Shown here one piece after another: positions 55,030 through 64,000 of a stretch of 64,000 nucleotides of DNA. The number at the start of each line of letters is the position of its first letter. The first letter of the stretch is position 1. Origin of the DNA: Anastrepha obliqua (Eukaryota > Arthropoda > Insecta > Diptera > Tephritidae); assembly GCF_027943255.1 (NCBI RefSeq), contig NC_072892.1:116825792-116889791 (forward strand), written 5' to 3'. The position numbers were made by a program, and so were the translations under genes. Below the pieces are notes generated by a model that was not told where the DNA came from, searched no databases, and saw only the letters and a program-made list of their open reading frames with translations.

Positions 55030-55445
55030 ATGTAGAGTTCTGTCTCGATTCCATTATGCAAGCAAACGAAAGAAGCATATGGACTCCAGAGTACTAAGGC
55101 AAATCTTCCTTATAACCGAATATTCATCTGCAGAATAAAAGTCAAAATGCACTTATTTAAAGTATCATATATAAACCAGGCAGAACATAAAATGAATAGA
55201 ATATAAATATATAATTAAATCTTTTGGAAACGGTCTTTCACGTTTTTGCTGAAAATATATGTATTTTCAATTTCGTAAACGAATGCATAGCGTCTTCGAT
55301 TTTTGTTGGAACTTCGAACTGGTGTACATCTGCATATTCTGAGTCTTTTTCAAGTAGTGAACTAAGTCCTTGTCCGAGGATTCTTCAGTGAATACAATAC
55401 TTTCGTCAATTTCTTATAGCTTATTTTTCATGTATTTTTGAATAC
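55030..55445. other. AT-rich spacer
   Basis: No coding or repeat signature recognised. Confidence 0.4.
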
Positions 55446-55446
55446 A

Positions 55447-56250
55447 AGGTGGCGCAAATTAATTATCCAAGTTTGTTTTTGAATAAATCTTTTGCTAAAA
55501 AAAAAGTTTTTGAGTATTGGAATTCTACACTTGCACCTTCACAATTTTTTCTGTTAAGATGATATTCGTCAAGTGGCTGTCGCTAGTGTTGATATTTATT
55601 TATGGCCGTTTTATTTTCCTTTTCATTTCCATTTTCCATTCCAGTCGAATATTTTACTTAAGGACCGCGGTTGTTTGGGGCTTGTTGGCATAAATCCGGA
55701 ACTTCAGGTAGCCTCAAAGAAAGGTGTTTGGGTTGCTTAAATCGGTATTATTGGCCATGCCGAATCACCAAAATGGAAGATTACCTGACCAGTGAAGCTT
55801 CCTTAAAGACGCTTATAATGCCACTGTAGTGTTCGCGAGTAACAACTCCTTAGCGTTAGCCAATGACAAGAACAATAATAACTCCTCCCGCGTGAACACC
55901 GCGTCACACAGTAGCTTTGAGTGGATTTAATGGCTGTTGATGCATCACACGCGGATTTTCAGTGGCTCAAAAAGAAAGATTTTGTTTATTAACGTAACCG
56001 CTTTTCTACACAAAATCGTCCTATTCGTTGCTGAGATTGAAAATGACTTGACAGTGATTCACAGCGCTCCATTGTTTGTTTATTTTCACCAACCTTTCAA
56101 CTGTGTACTCATTCGAACGATTATTCCACCAAATATACAATAGATAATCATACATTTTACAACGTGTTACTCATAAAGATCGACCAGTTTCATAATAAGT
56201 TTCAATAATTTTAACGCGTTGTTCTATAGTGTAAATATTGTGTCTACATG
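55447..56250 (-). mobile_element. Mariner/Tc1-like relic with GGTGGCGCAAATTAATTATCC end
   Basis: The left end AGGTGGCGCAAATTAATTAT is a mariner-type TIR. On the minus strand the frame ATENPRVMHQQPLNPLKATV, then GVHAGGVI and VVTREHYSG, gives the segment after the first catalytic residue (family form SEENP...HE.PLHP.KVTVWCG..AGG). The second and third catalytic blocks are not recognisable. Right TIR not found. Confidence 0.6.
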
Positions 56251-56276
56251 GCAAATGTCAAGGATGACATACCCTA

Positions 56277-57270
56277 TGATCAAAAAGTACCGGGAATGTT
56301 TAATTTAAAGGAACCGCGCACGTAGTGCACCCTGAGGACCTTCCATCGGGCCAGATAGTCAGAAAGAATATTATTTATCCTTTTTGAAGCGTTTGAGAGA
56401 TGCTGTACATCGCAAACGGCTAGAAATGTGGGCAAACAATTCTTGGATTTTGTATGATGATAAAGCGCCATCGCACCGAACCCAAATTGTGCTGGATTAT
56501 TTGACTAAACATCAAGTAAAGAGTACGAGAAACTTATTCTAATAGGAACGCATAATTGCATCCGGCTAATTTCAGTCCCAGGACACGCCTTTAATGTGAT
56601 CCGAGCCCTTCCTTGCCATGGGACAACATACCATAAAGAAAAAGCTTAGGAGTGAAGAGCTGGGCTAAAGGAATTTTTCTAACGTTGGGGCTACGCCAGG
56701 GAAATCCCTACTGGGAGGGTACAACCAAAATAAGTTTGAAAAACATAAACAGGTCTTATATTATCAAATTTCCATCTAGAGAGGACTGGGAAAATGGTTT
56801 ATTTCAGTACACCCTGTGATCAAAAAGTACCGGGAAGGTGATGTTGACTGTTTTCTTTGATTGCCAAGGCGTAATGCACCATGAGTACCTTCCACCGGGC
56901 TAGACAGTCAATAAAGAATATTATTTATCCGTTTTGAAGATGAGAGATGCTATACGTCGCAAACGCCGAGTAAATACCATCGTGCAATCATCGTATACAC
57001 CTGATATGGCCCCGTGCGACTTCTTTTTGTTTCCCAAGTTGAAGTTACCACTTCGTGAAATTCATGGAAGGAGATTTCACTCGTTAGAGGAGATCAAAGA
57101 GAATGCAACGAAGGAGCTAGAGGCCTGCCAGGGGTGCTTGGAGGACTGGGTTAAACGTTGGTACATGTGTGTTGCTTCAGAGGGGTCATATTTTGAAGGA
57201 GATAAAATACATTTGCCTGAAATTTAACTGTGTTTTGTTTTATTTAAACATTCCCGGTACCTTTTGATCA
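56277..57270 (+). mobile_element. Mariner with TGATCAAAAAGTACC TIRs, rearranged
   Basis: TIRs TGATCAAAAAGTACCGGGAA at 56277 and inverted at 57251-57270, flanked by TA. A second left-TIR copy begins at 56817, so two partial elements or a duplicated 5' end are fused. The first part encodes DSQKEYYLSFLKRLRDAV and ANNSWILYDDKAPSHRTQIV. The second encodes MTVFFDCQGVMHHEYLPPG, YTPDMAPCDFFLFPKLKLPL and an intact C terminus SEGSYFEGDKIHLPEI with stop at 57226. The catalytic core is split between the parts. Confidence 0.85.
56545..56810 (+). mobile_element. R1-like RNase H scrap inside the mariner
   Basis: Between the two mariner parts the plus strand reads EPFLAMGQHTIKKKLRSEEL and, later, GKSLLGGYNQNKFEK, the end of an R1-like RNase H and the following linker. 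VPGH-like CCAGGACACG lies at 56578-56587. It probably bridged the two mariner parts by insertion or recombination. Confidence 0.6.
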
Positions 57271-57272
57271 TA

Positions 57273-58730
57273 GAGAAAAAAAAGGTACCGTCTTGGAATT
57301 ATTCCTAATATACAATACATCTAGGCGCCACTTTTGAAAGCCTCTTTAGTTTAACGAAGGTACGAGGTATTTGTACACGTTGAGTGAATTTGGGAAGTAC
57401 CGAACTTTGTTTTTCATAGATATTTTCTGTCGCCAAAGCTGGCTGTTACTTCACCAACGGCAAAATCTACTTATTTCATAATTGTTTCAGAATTAAACGA
57501 CAAAATAGGGATTTTCTGTTCATTAAAAGTGCAGTCCAAAATAACGAAGCCAATTTTAACCAAATTTTTTCCATATGAATAATGGGCAGACTGCAACAGA
57601 GTTTTCATCTTAAGCGGATTACAAAAAGTTTGAACAATTATTTGTGAGTTGAATTGTATATTTTTCTTATAATATATTTTCGATTATATATTATTAGCCT
57701 CCAGATATATTCGTATATGTAGGTATGATATACTTATATGTACCTATAAATGTGCAATATCAGTTGCTGATATGATGTTGATACAACAGCAATCGAAGGA
57801 ACAAAATAGGCTGCAATAAAAACGATGAACAACTGAAAATGGCTGGCAGTTCAATCCTTACGGCCTGTGGCTGTAGAAGCTTATACACACACGTATGCGC
57901 TGGTGTTGGTGAGATATTGAGGTCATAAATTTAGAAATTTTGCAACTCCATTTTCGATTTACGGTTTACCGTTCAATCATCGTTTCCGAACATAAATAAA
58001 TTTGACTTATGTCCTTGGAGAGTGGCATTTTTGTATGTGTACATTTACATTAGCACATAAGTAAATAAAAATATCTACGTCATATAAAAGTACGTACATA
58101 CGTGCGGTTAAACATTACCTTATCGAATCAACGACTCTGCTGTTTTGAGCTCTGCGATATACTTTAACTTGCACTCGTATATACATAGAAACATAAAAAA
58201 GTAGCAGTTATGCATGAGTAGCAAGTTTAACAGTTATATATTTAGTAATGATTACTATTTATTGGTGGCAACACTATTTATGCGCGTTTGCAAATATGTT
58301 CAGGTACTGCACGCACATGGGAATAAAATGGAGTGTCGGGAAAATGTGAGCATATAAAAAAAAATTCTCCTGATGTTGCTGAGAAAAGTTTCCGTGAAAT
58401 GTAAATACAAAATTTATGAGAACGTATGTGCGCAGTCTACTATTTAGATATATTGGATATCAGTCAATTATTTTTTGAATAAAGTGAATAACCATGAGGA
58501 CAAAAGATATGTGGAAAAATTTATTTTAGAAACTTTTCACTTTTCCATTCGATTTTGTAACGACATTTTTGGAAGCCAATTTCGTAATGGACTCGAATAA
58601 TGCAATGACCATTCGTTATTATTAAAGGCTAATAATTTTTCGATATAAACAACACTGCGATGAAGAGATTCAATGCAACCTAAGTAGCAACCAAGTGTCA
58701 TTTTGATGCTAGTCAGTTCTGGCTGGACAA
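57273..58730. other. Unique-looking AT-rich interval
   Basis: No gene or element recognised. GTATATGTAGGTATGATATA-like tracts lie at 57.71-57.75 kb. Confidence 0.4.
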
Positions 58731-58784
58731 ATACTTCATATGCCTGTAAACGTACGATTGAAAGAAGATGAGACTTTCAACCTA

Positions 58785-60042
58785 AGGGTGAACGATATGA
58801 AGTGTTACTAACTTCACACTGCTTGTATCTGTAAACCAGCTCATGACATCAACGTCAAAATTGTTCTAATGACAGTTCAATATATTGTTTATAAGCCATC
58901 AAAAGCATTTGCGTATCAGTTTTGTTAAATTTTTTTTTTCTGTGATGGAATTCAAACGTAATAGTGTGATTGCGTTATATTTGTGTATCGCACTATAAAA
59001 CGTTACAATGATACTGGTAGCATTGCAAAACGCTATGGAGGTGGACCAAAAAAAAAACCGCAACAACGCCAGAAATGTTTCAATGTTTCAGAAAGCGAAG
59101 GCTCGACTTGAACGAAATCCACGTCGAAGTGGAAGAAAAATGGCAAAAGAACTGAAAATATCGCAAGACAGCATTCGACGCATTGAAAAATGAGCTCAAG
59201 GTCAAGGCTTACAAGTTCCAAAAAGGACACGATCTTTCACCCCAGCAAAAAAAAGTTCGGTGCGAAAGAGCAAAGGAGTTGTTGCGCTTGCACGAACGTG
59301 GCGAATTTCCTAACATTGTGTCTTCTGATGAAAAACATTTTCCAATTGAGCAGTTCACAAACACTCAAAACGATCGTGTTTACTTGACTGAACGCTCATA
59401 GGAGAATTTGAGCCTACGTATGGCCACTCGAAGCAATTTCCCATCGCAAGTAATGGTTTGGGCCGCAGTGACCGCTGATTGACGCTCTTCAATCGTTTTT
59501 ATCGAGCCTGGTGTCAAAGTGAATGCGACTTACTATCGGAAAAATGTTTTAGAAGCTGCTTTAGAGCCGTGGACACCCAAACATTTCGGTCGTAGACCAT
59601 GGACGTTCCAACAGGACTCGGCACCGTCTCATAAAACTCGTGTGAACCAAGAATGGTTAAAAAATCAAGTTTCACACTTCATTTCGTCCTCACAATGGCT
59701 TTCGAATTCACCAGACGCAAATCCGATGGACTATTCCTTCTGTTCCATTTTGGAGAGCAAGATGACTACTAAAAAATATGCCAGTATGAATGCGCTGAAA
59801 AACACGATTATCCGATAATGGGCCAAAATACCTCAAGATCACATTCGTGCAGCATGCAACTCATTTTTTGACCGTTTGAAGGCTATAGTCAAGGCAAAAG
59901 GTGGTCATATCGAGTTATGATTACGATATGTTAAAATTGTAATCATTTTTGAACAATTTTGCTTTGGAAATGAATAAAAACTAATTTCACACAAAAAAGT
60001 TATGGTGTTTTGAATAGGTAACACTTTATATCGTTCACCCTG
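58785..60042 (+). mobile_element. DD37D (maT-type) transposon, nearly full length
   Basis: Ends AGGGTGAACGATAT (left, terminal CA lost) and CAGGGTGAACGATATAAAGT (right, inverted). The transposase begins MEFKRNSVIALYL at 58945, lacks about 20 codons, then shows RLERNPRRSGRKMAKELKIS, VRCERAKELLRLHERGEF, SSDEKHFPIEQF (first Asp), QQDSAPSHKTRVNQEW and SNSPDANPMDYSF (DD37D), and ends FDRLKAIVKAKGGHIEL at the stop 59918-59920. Several frameshifts and stops make it inactive. About 34 bp of family A target are missing at the left junction. Confidence 0.9.
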
Positions 60043-60128
60043 TTATACAACCAATTTTATCGTATGCATAGGAAGTTCGGTGGAAAGCTCTAGGGAGAGG
60101 TTACAATACCAAATTACTTGGCAGAATA

Positions 60129-61060
60129 TGCTCTGTCAAAAAAGTACCGGGAATTCTTCAACAAAACGCAAAATAATTGTGTAATCAACAAAATTTATTT
60201 TGCCGCCTTCAAAATAGGCCTTATGAGACGGTGCGTTATCATGGTGACAAATCCATGAGCTTTCTTTCCCCAATTTGGGCTGTTTCCTAATGGAACCATT
60301 TGGAATGAATTCCGAGAGCATATCACCACTATAATCCGAGAAAACGAGTAGTATGACTTGTATTTTTGACCGACTTTGACGTGGTCTTTCGGGTTTCGGC
60401 TCATGCGGATAGCGTCATTTAGCCGCCTATTGACTGGTTTGCATGTCAAACTCATATACCCACGTTGGGTCCAGATACACTTGCTCAAGCATGACTTCAG
60501 CCAGCTTCTTCCGATGAATTTTTGGAAAGAAATTCAACTCTGCTGGAACGAGTCGAGCAGCCACGCCTCGCATGCACAATTGATGGTGTAAAATGTTGCG
60601 AATTAATTCGTGAGCACCATTTCCTTGACTTTGTCGTCATTTTCATCCGTGGAAGACGTTTATGGGCGAACAGATCGGAGCAAATCTTCCACGACTTCTC
60701 GGACCTCTGCAAAAGCATTAAACCACTCGTAGACCCGGGTTTTTCGTATTTTTGATAAAGCACACTCGCCATAGGATTTCTGCTACATTATCAACTATTG
60801 GGCGCACGAAATGCCGCTCAAACCACAAAATTTAAGACAAATTCTTTGTTTGATATTTTTAACCATAGTGAAAATCGCTCAGCACACATGCGGTTGACTG
60901 ATATAATTGAATGCCAAAATCAAGCTAATTGACAGATTGCACTCAAACTCCGCAACACTATAGAAGACAATTAGACCAAGATTCCAACAACTAAAATTCA
61001 GACATATCTGTTACACGCGCTTTTTAAATGAACAATTACCGATATTTTTTTGACAGAATG
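60129..61060 (-). mobile_element. 932-bp internally deleted mariner with TA duplication
   Basis: TIRs CTCTGTCAAAAAAGTACC and, inverted, TTCTGTCAAAAAAATA, with TA at 60127-60128 and 61061-61062. Removing it rejoins CAGAATACAAA of family A. The minus strand encodes KIRKTRVYEWFNAFAEVREV, SEFIPNGSIRKQPKLGK and ICHHDNAPSHKA fused to YFEGGKINFVDY. The region between the second catalytic residue and the C terminus is deleted. Confidence 0.88.
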
Positions 61061-61288
61061 TACAAAAATCGGCCTGTGCAATAACGGTCGGTGCAATCAT
61101 ATAATTTCCTGGATTAATGCACACGTTATTTCGGGAGATCTGAATATCAAGAAGATGGCAATCATGAGAGCATTTAGGTTATATTAAGCGGATCGCTGGA
61201 AAGATAAAAGTTTACGGTCACGTAAGTCTATTATTACGACAAACTCAGTACATCTCGTAGAGGACTGATTACATCATTCCGACGGTAG

Positions 61289-62555
61289 GTTAGGTTAGGT
61301 TATAATGGTTGCCCAGAGAGTAGGGCCCACTTGGACGAAATAGTTTGGTTCGTCTTTTGTGATACCATTTAAGGACAGAGAAGGGGGGAGGAAGGGAAGG
61401 GATGGGGGAGTGGTGAGTGTTTGTGGACTACGAACGGTAACTAGTGCGCGGTTGTGTTAACCTCATTATGCTGCTGATGTAGTTCATCAGATTTTTGTTA
61501 TCAACACCTGCTATATCAGCAGGCACCGAAAAGAAATGAGAACCAAGATACTTGAATCTTAGTCCCGCGAAGGCTGGAGCAGGTGCTGAGATGATTCCAC
61601 CTCATCCTCCATGCAGCTGACGCAAAAAGGACTCGAAGTGATTCCGAGTCTCACGGCATGTGTACCTCGCGGACAGTGCCCCGTGATGATGCCCACGAAA
61701 TTTGAGAGATGACATTTTGTCATTCCCAGGATATCTCTCGAACGCCTCCTATCCAAACGTGGCCAGAAGGACTTCGCGATCATACACGTTCGTGTACTTG
61801 CCCAGCGTTCGCTGAGTTGGTGCATAGCCCATCCTTCCAGGAGTAGAGCGCAGGTTGTCAAGGGGATCCCGATCCTCTCTTTTCGCGGGCATATTGCCTC
61901 ACAGGTCCCCTGTCTGGCCAGCTCGTCGGCTTCGCAGTTTCCTGCAATGTCACTGTGACCAGGTACCCAAGTTATCTTTATGTCGAAGAATTCTGATGCA
62001 ATCGAGAGTGAGACCAGGCATTCCCTGACCAGCTTCGAATGCACCATAATAGAGCCTAGGGCCCTGATGGCCGCTTGGCTATCGGAGTAAATATTTACCT
62101 TCTTAACAGTTATTACGCAAGTAAGTAGCCAGTCAGCTGCTTCTTTGATTGCGGCCACCTCTGCTTGGAACACACTGCAGTGATCCGGTAGCCTGAATTT
62201 GAGTTTGATGGGGAGCTCTTTGCAGAATACTCCTCCTCCAACCCTACCGTCCAACTTCGAGCCATCCGTGAACAGGTTAACGAGGCCCTGTCCTCAGGTG
62301 TTGGCCCCGGTCCACTCCTCCCTTGGTGGAATATGGGTGGAGAAAGTTCCACTTGGACTTAGCGAAGGCACACACTGGTCCGTCGACGAGGGGATGAACT
62401 CAAAGTTTCTGAGGATGCTTGAGTGCCCATATGTGAGGTTGAGCTTATAGCCCAAGCCCCTCAGTCTGATTGCGGTACGAGCAGCGGCAATTCTGCCTGC
62501 GATGTCTATAGGTACCACGTTTAACATTACATTAAGCGCCAGAGTAGGAGTAGTT
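61289..62555 (-). mobile_element. LOA/I-like family C retrotransposon, 5'-truncated, TTAGG-like tail, 8-bp target duplication
   Basis: CGACGGTA at 61281-61288 and 62556-62563 flanks the insert. On the minus strand it starts in the thumb (MLNVVPIDIAGRIAAARTAI, YGHSSILRNFEF), shifts frame, and continues as RNase H: FQAEVAAIKEAADWLL, IYSDSQAAIRALGSIM, ITWVPGHSDIAGNCEADELA. The knuckle is CVSCMEDEVESSQHLL and a 3' UTR follows. The 3' terminus is CCTAACCTAACC (GGTTAGGTTAGG at 61288-61300 on the plus strand). A single frameshift separates thumb and RNase H, so this is one of the younger insertions here. Confidence 0.93.
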
Positions 62556-63131
62556 CGACGGTAACAATCATAAAGAATTTTGCCAATCTTTTTCCACCTC
62601 AGGAGCAATTGAGTAAGTTGATTTTCACTGAACAACTTCGACACTACAGTCTATACAGATGGCGCTAAAATGGATTGTTGTAATGGATTTGGTAAATATT
62701 CCCTTAGACTCAAAATTGAAAATTCTGTGTGTCTTCCTAATGTTCGCAGTGTTTTCCAGGTTACTAATCGAAGACTTCTCTTCTAAGAGCAATATCGCTA
62801 TTCTTTCGGATAGTCAAGCTGCAATCCAGGCACTGGGCACGGCTACAACAATCTCTAAAGTGGTGGAACACAGTAGGAATAGCCTTAGCACCTTGAGTGA
62901 AAACCATAAAGTTACCTTAACCTGGATCCCGGGATATCGGAATATTGAACGTAACGAAAAAGCAGATAAACTGGCGAGGGGCAGATCTGCCATGAGTAAA
63001 ATTCTTGCAGAATTTGTATTCACACCACTGGGTGGAAACAAGAATACAATTTCCTCAAAATACCTGCGAATCGCCTATTGTAGATGGAGAGATCAAACGA
63101 CATGCAAAATTAGCAGAACGCTATGACCCAT

Positions 63132-63434
63132 GGCGTCGCCGTAGCCCAATGGGTTGGTGTGTAACTACCATTCAGAGTTCAGAGGGAACGTAGGTTCAAA
63201 TCTCTGAGAAACACCAAAATGAAGAAAAAGTTTTTTCTAATAGCGGTCGCCCCTCGGCAGGCAATGGTAAACCTCTGAGTGTATTTCTGCCATGAAAAAG
63301 CTCCTCATAAAAAATATCTGCCGTTCGGAGTCGGCTTGAAACTGTAGGTCCCTCCATTTGTGGAATAACATCAAGACGCACACAACAAATAGGAGGAGGA
63401 GCTCTGCCAAACACCCGAAAAGGGTGTACGCGCC
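63132..63434 (+). repeat. tRNA-derived SINE copy 7, full length
   Basis: Head GGCGTCGCCGTAGCCCAATG and GGTTGGTG (box A-like, 63141-63160), box B GGTTCAAATCTC (63193-63204), body and end GGGTGTACGCGCC. About 303 bp. It sits in family A copy 2 together with about 110 bp of unidentified sequence on its right (63435-63545). Confidence 0.92.
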
Positions 63435-64000
63435 AGTTGTAGTACGCGCCCACGAACAACGTGAAACAAACGTCCACTTTGATAAAAATGAACTGGCGGG
63501 ACGTCACTCACTCACGGTAGTCATAACTGGCTTTTGGTCTGTCTGAGAACAAGCAGCCAAAATGGGCATCCCTCACAACATACACTGTCATAGTTATAAA
63601 CAACCGGACAGAATGTTAACCCTGGGCGGGCGAAGCGCTGTTCTAGAGTCTCGAACAACCGTTTGGCGTAGACGTTAGCAACCTAATATGGTTCCTAAGC
63701 CGCACAGACTTGATAAAGTCAAGCTGTGGATAACCGTTAAATATATTGGGAGCGAGGATGTGGCAACAAAATGTTGCAGAAGCGCTAGTTGGATTCCGAA
63801 TGAATCACCGCTTCAACCAATCAACCAACCGGACTTCCAGGACTCGTCTGCTCTTAACACTAACAAGGAGACCCTTTCTGACTATAGTACCACCTATTCG
63901 CTCATCGGTGACCAAATTAAATTTGCCACAAGCGAAAAACTCTGTATTACTTATCTAACTCCTATTATCTAATAGCTTGTGACAGATAGTCTCGCGTCAA

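Larger units (their letters stand above)
58731..63990 (+). mobile_element. LOA/I-like family A copy 2, split by at least four insertions
   Basis: Segments 58731-58784, 60043-60128, 61061-61288, 62556-63131 and about 63545-63990 align in order with 4935-6300 of copy 1. They are the thumb (ATGCCTGTAAACGTACG), GGTGGAAAGCTCTAGGGAGA, the linker, and RNase H (VYTDG, LSDSQAAIQALGTATTISKV, VTLTWIPGYRN, NEKADKLARG). The last is the knuckle region with GCATCCCTCACAACA and the 3' UTR word GCAGAAGCGCTAGTTGGATT. The segments between are a maT transposon, a mariner, a family C retroelement and a SINE. The RT palm is not in the window copy. Confidence 0.88.

Noticed and set aside
61286..61302. Interstitial telomeric repeat tract
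   Set aside because: Only about three TTAGG units, placed exactly at a retroelement 3' end inside its target duplication; it is the element's tail.
1..64000. CRISPR arrays, operons, phage or prokaryotic genes
   Set aside because: No direct-repeat and spacer array, no ribosome-binding-site-led gene runs, and introns are present. The DNA is eukaryotic.

Overview
This is eukaryotic, dipteran genomic DNA, most likely from a tephritid fruit fly or a close relative. That placement is inferred from one conserved host gene that looks very close to its drosophilid orthologue, short GT-AG introns, AT-rich spacers and the mix of transposons. No prokaryotic or viral gene organisation is visible.

Only one host gene can be supported: UBE2J2/Ubc6-type E2 ubiquitin-conjugating enzyme (CG5823 orthologue), three coding exons at 265-1515, complete, with the active-site cysteine and a C-terminal membrane anchor. 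Everything from about 2.08 kb to the window end is a layered graveyard of transposable elements separated by AT-rich, apparently unique intergenic DNA.

Layout. 2.1-10.2 kb: remnants of non-LTR retrotransposons (jockey-like, an RNase H-bearing LOA/I-like group, R1-like), a tRNA-derived SINE and nested insertions. 10.3-12.8 kb: a decayed mariner-like element split by a 2,025-bp element with 454-bp terminal inverted repeats (TIRs), a 4-bp target duplication and a two-exon zinc-finger-like gene (Sola-like by inference). 13.3-20.7 kb: retroelement ends, a TTAA-flanked foldback MITE, a pogo/Tigger relic and mariners. 20.8-29.6 kb: two neighbouring DD37D (maT-type) Tc1/mariner copies, R1-like and RTE-like pieces, a 102-bp insertion with a 17-bp target duplication, and a SINE. 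29.6-37.1 kb: mostly empty AT-rich DNA with a partly duplicated MITE and a CGATA cluster. 37.3-39.9 kb: a piggyBac relic interrupted by a full-length pogo/Tigger transposon whose spliced transposase is uninterrupted and keeps a D/D/D triad and a C-terminal PIP-box-like motif. 41-57 kb: SINE copies, a foldback MITE inside an ORF1/FP-like frame, and several mariners. 58.7-64 kb: one retrotransposon copy carrying at least four younger insertions in recoverable order.

The strongest candidates for follow-up are the intact pogo/Tigger element, the long-TIR Sola-like element, the SINE family (seven supported copies plus one doubtful) and the CCTAA-tailed retroelements. Coordinates of decayed elements are approximate unless a TIR or target-site duplication is quoted.
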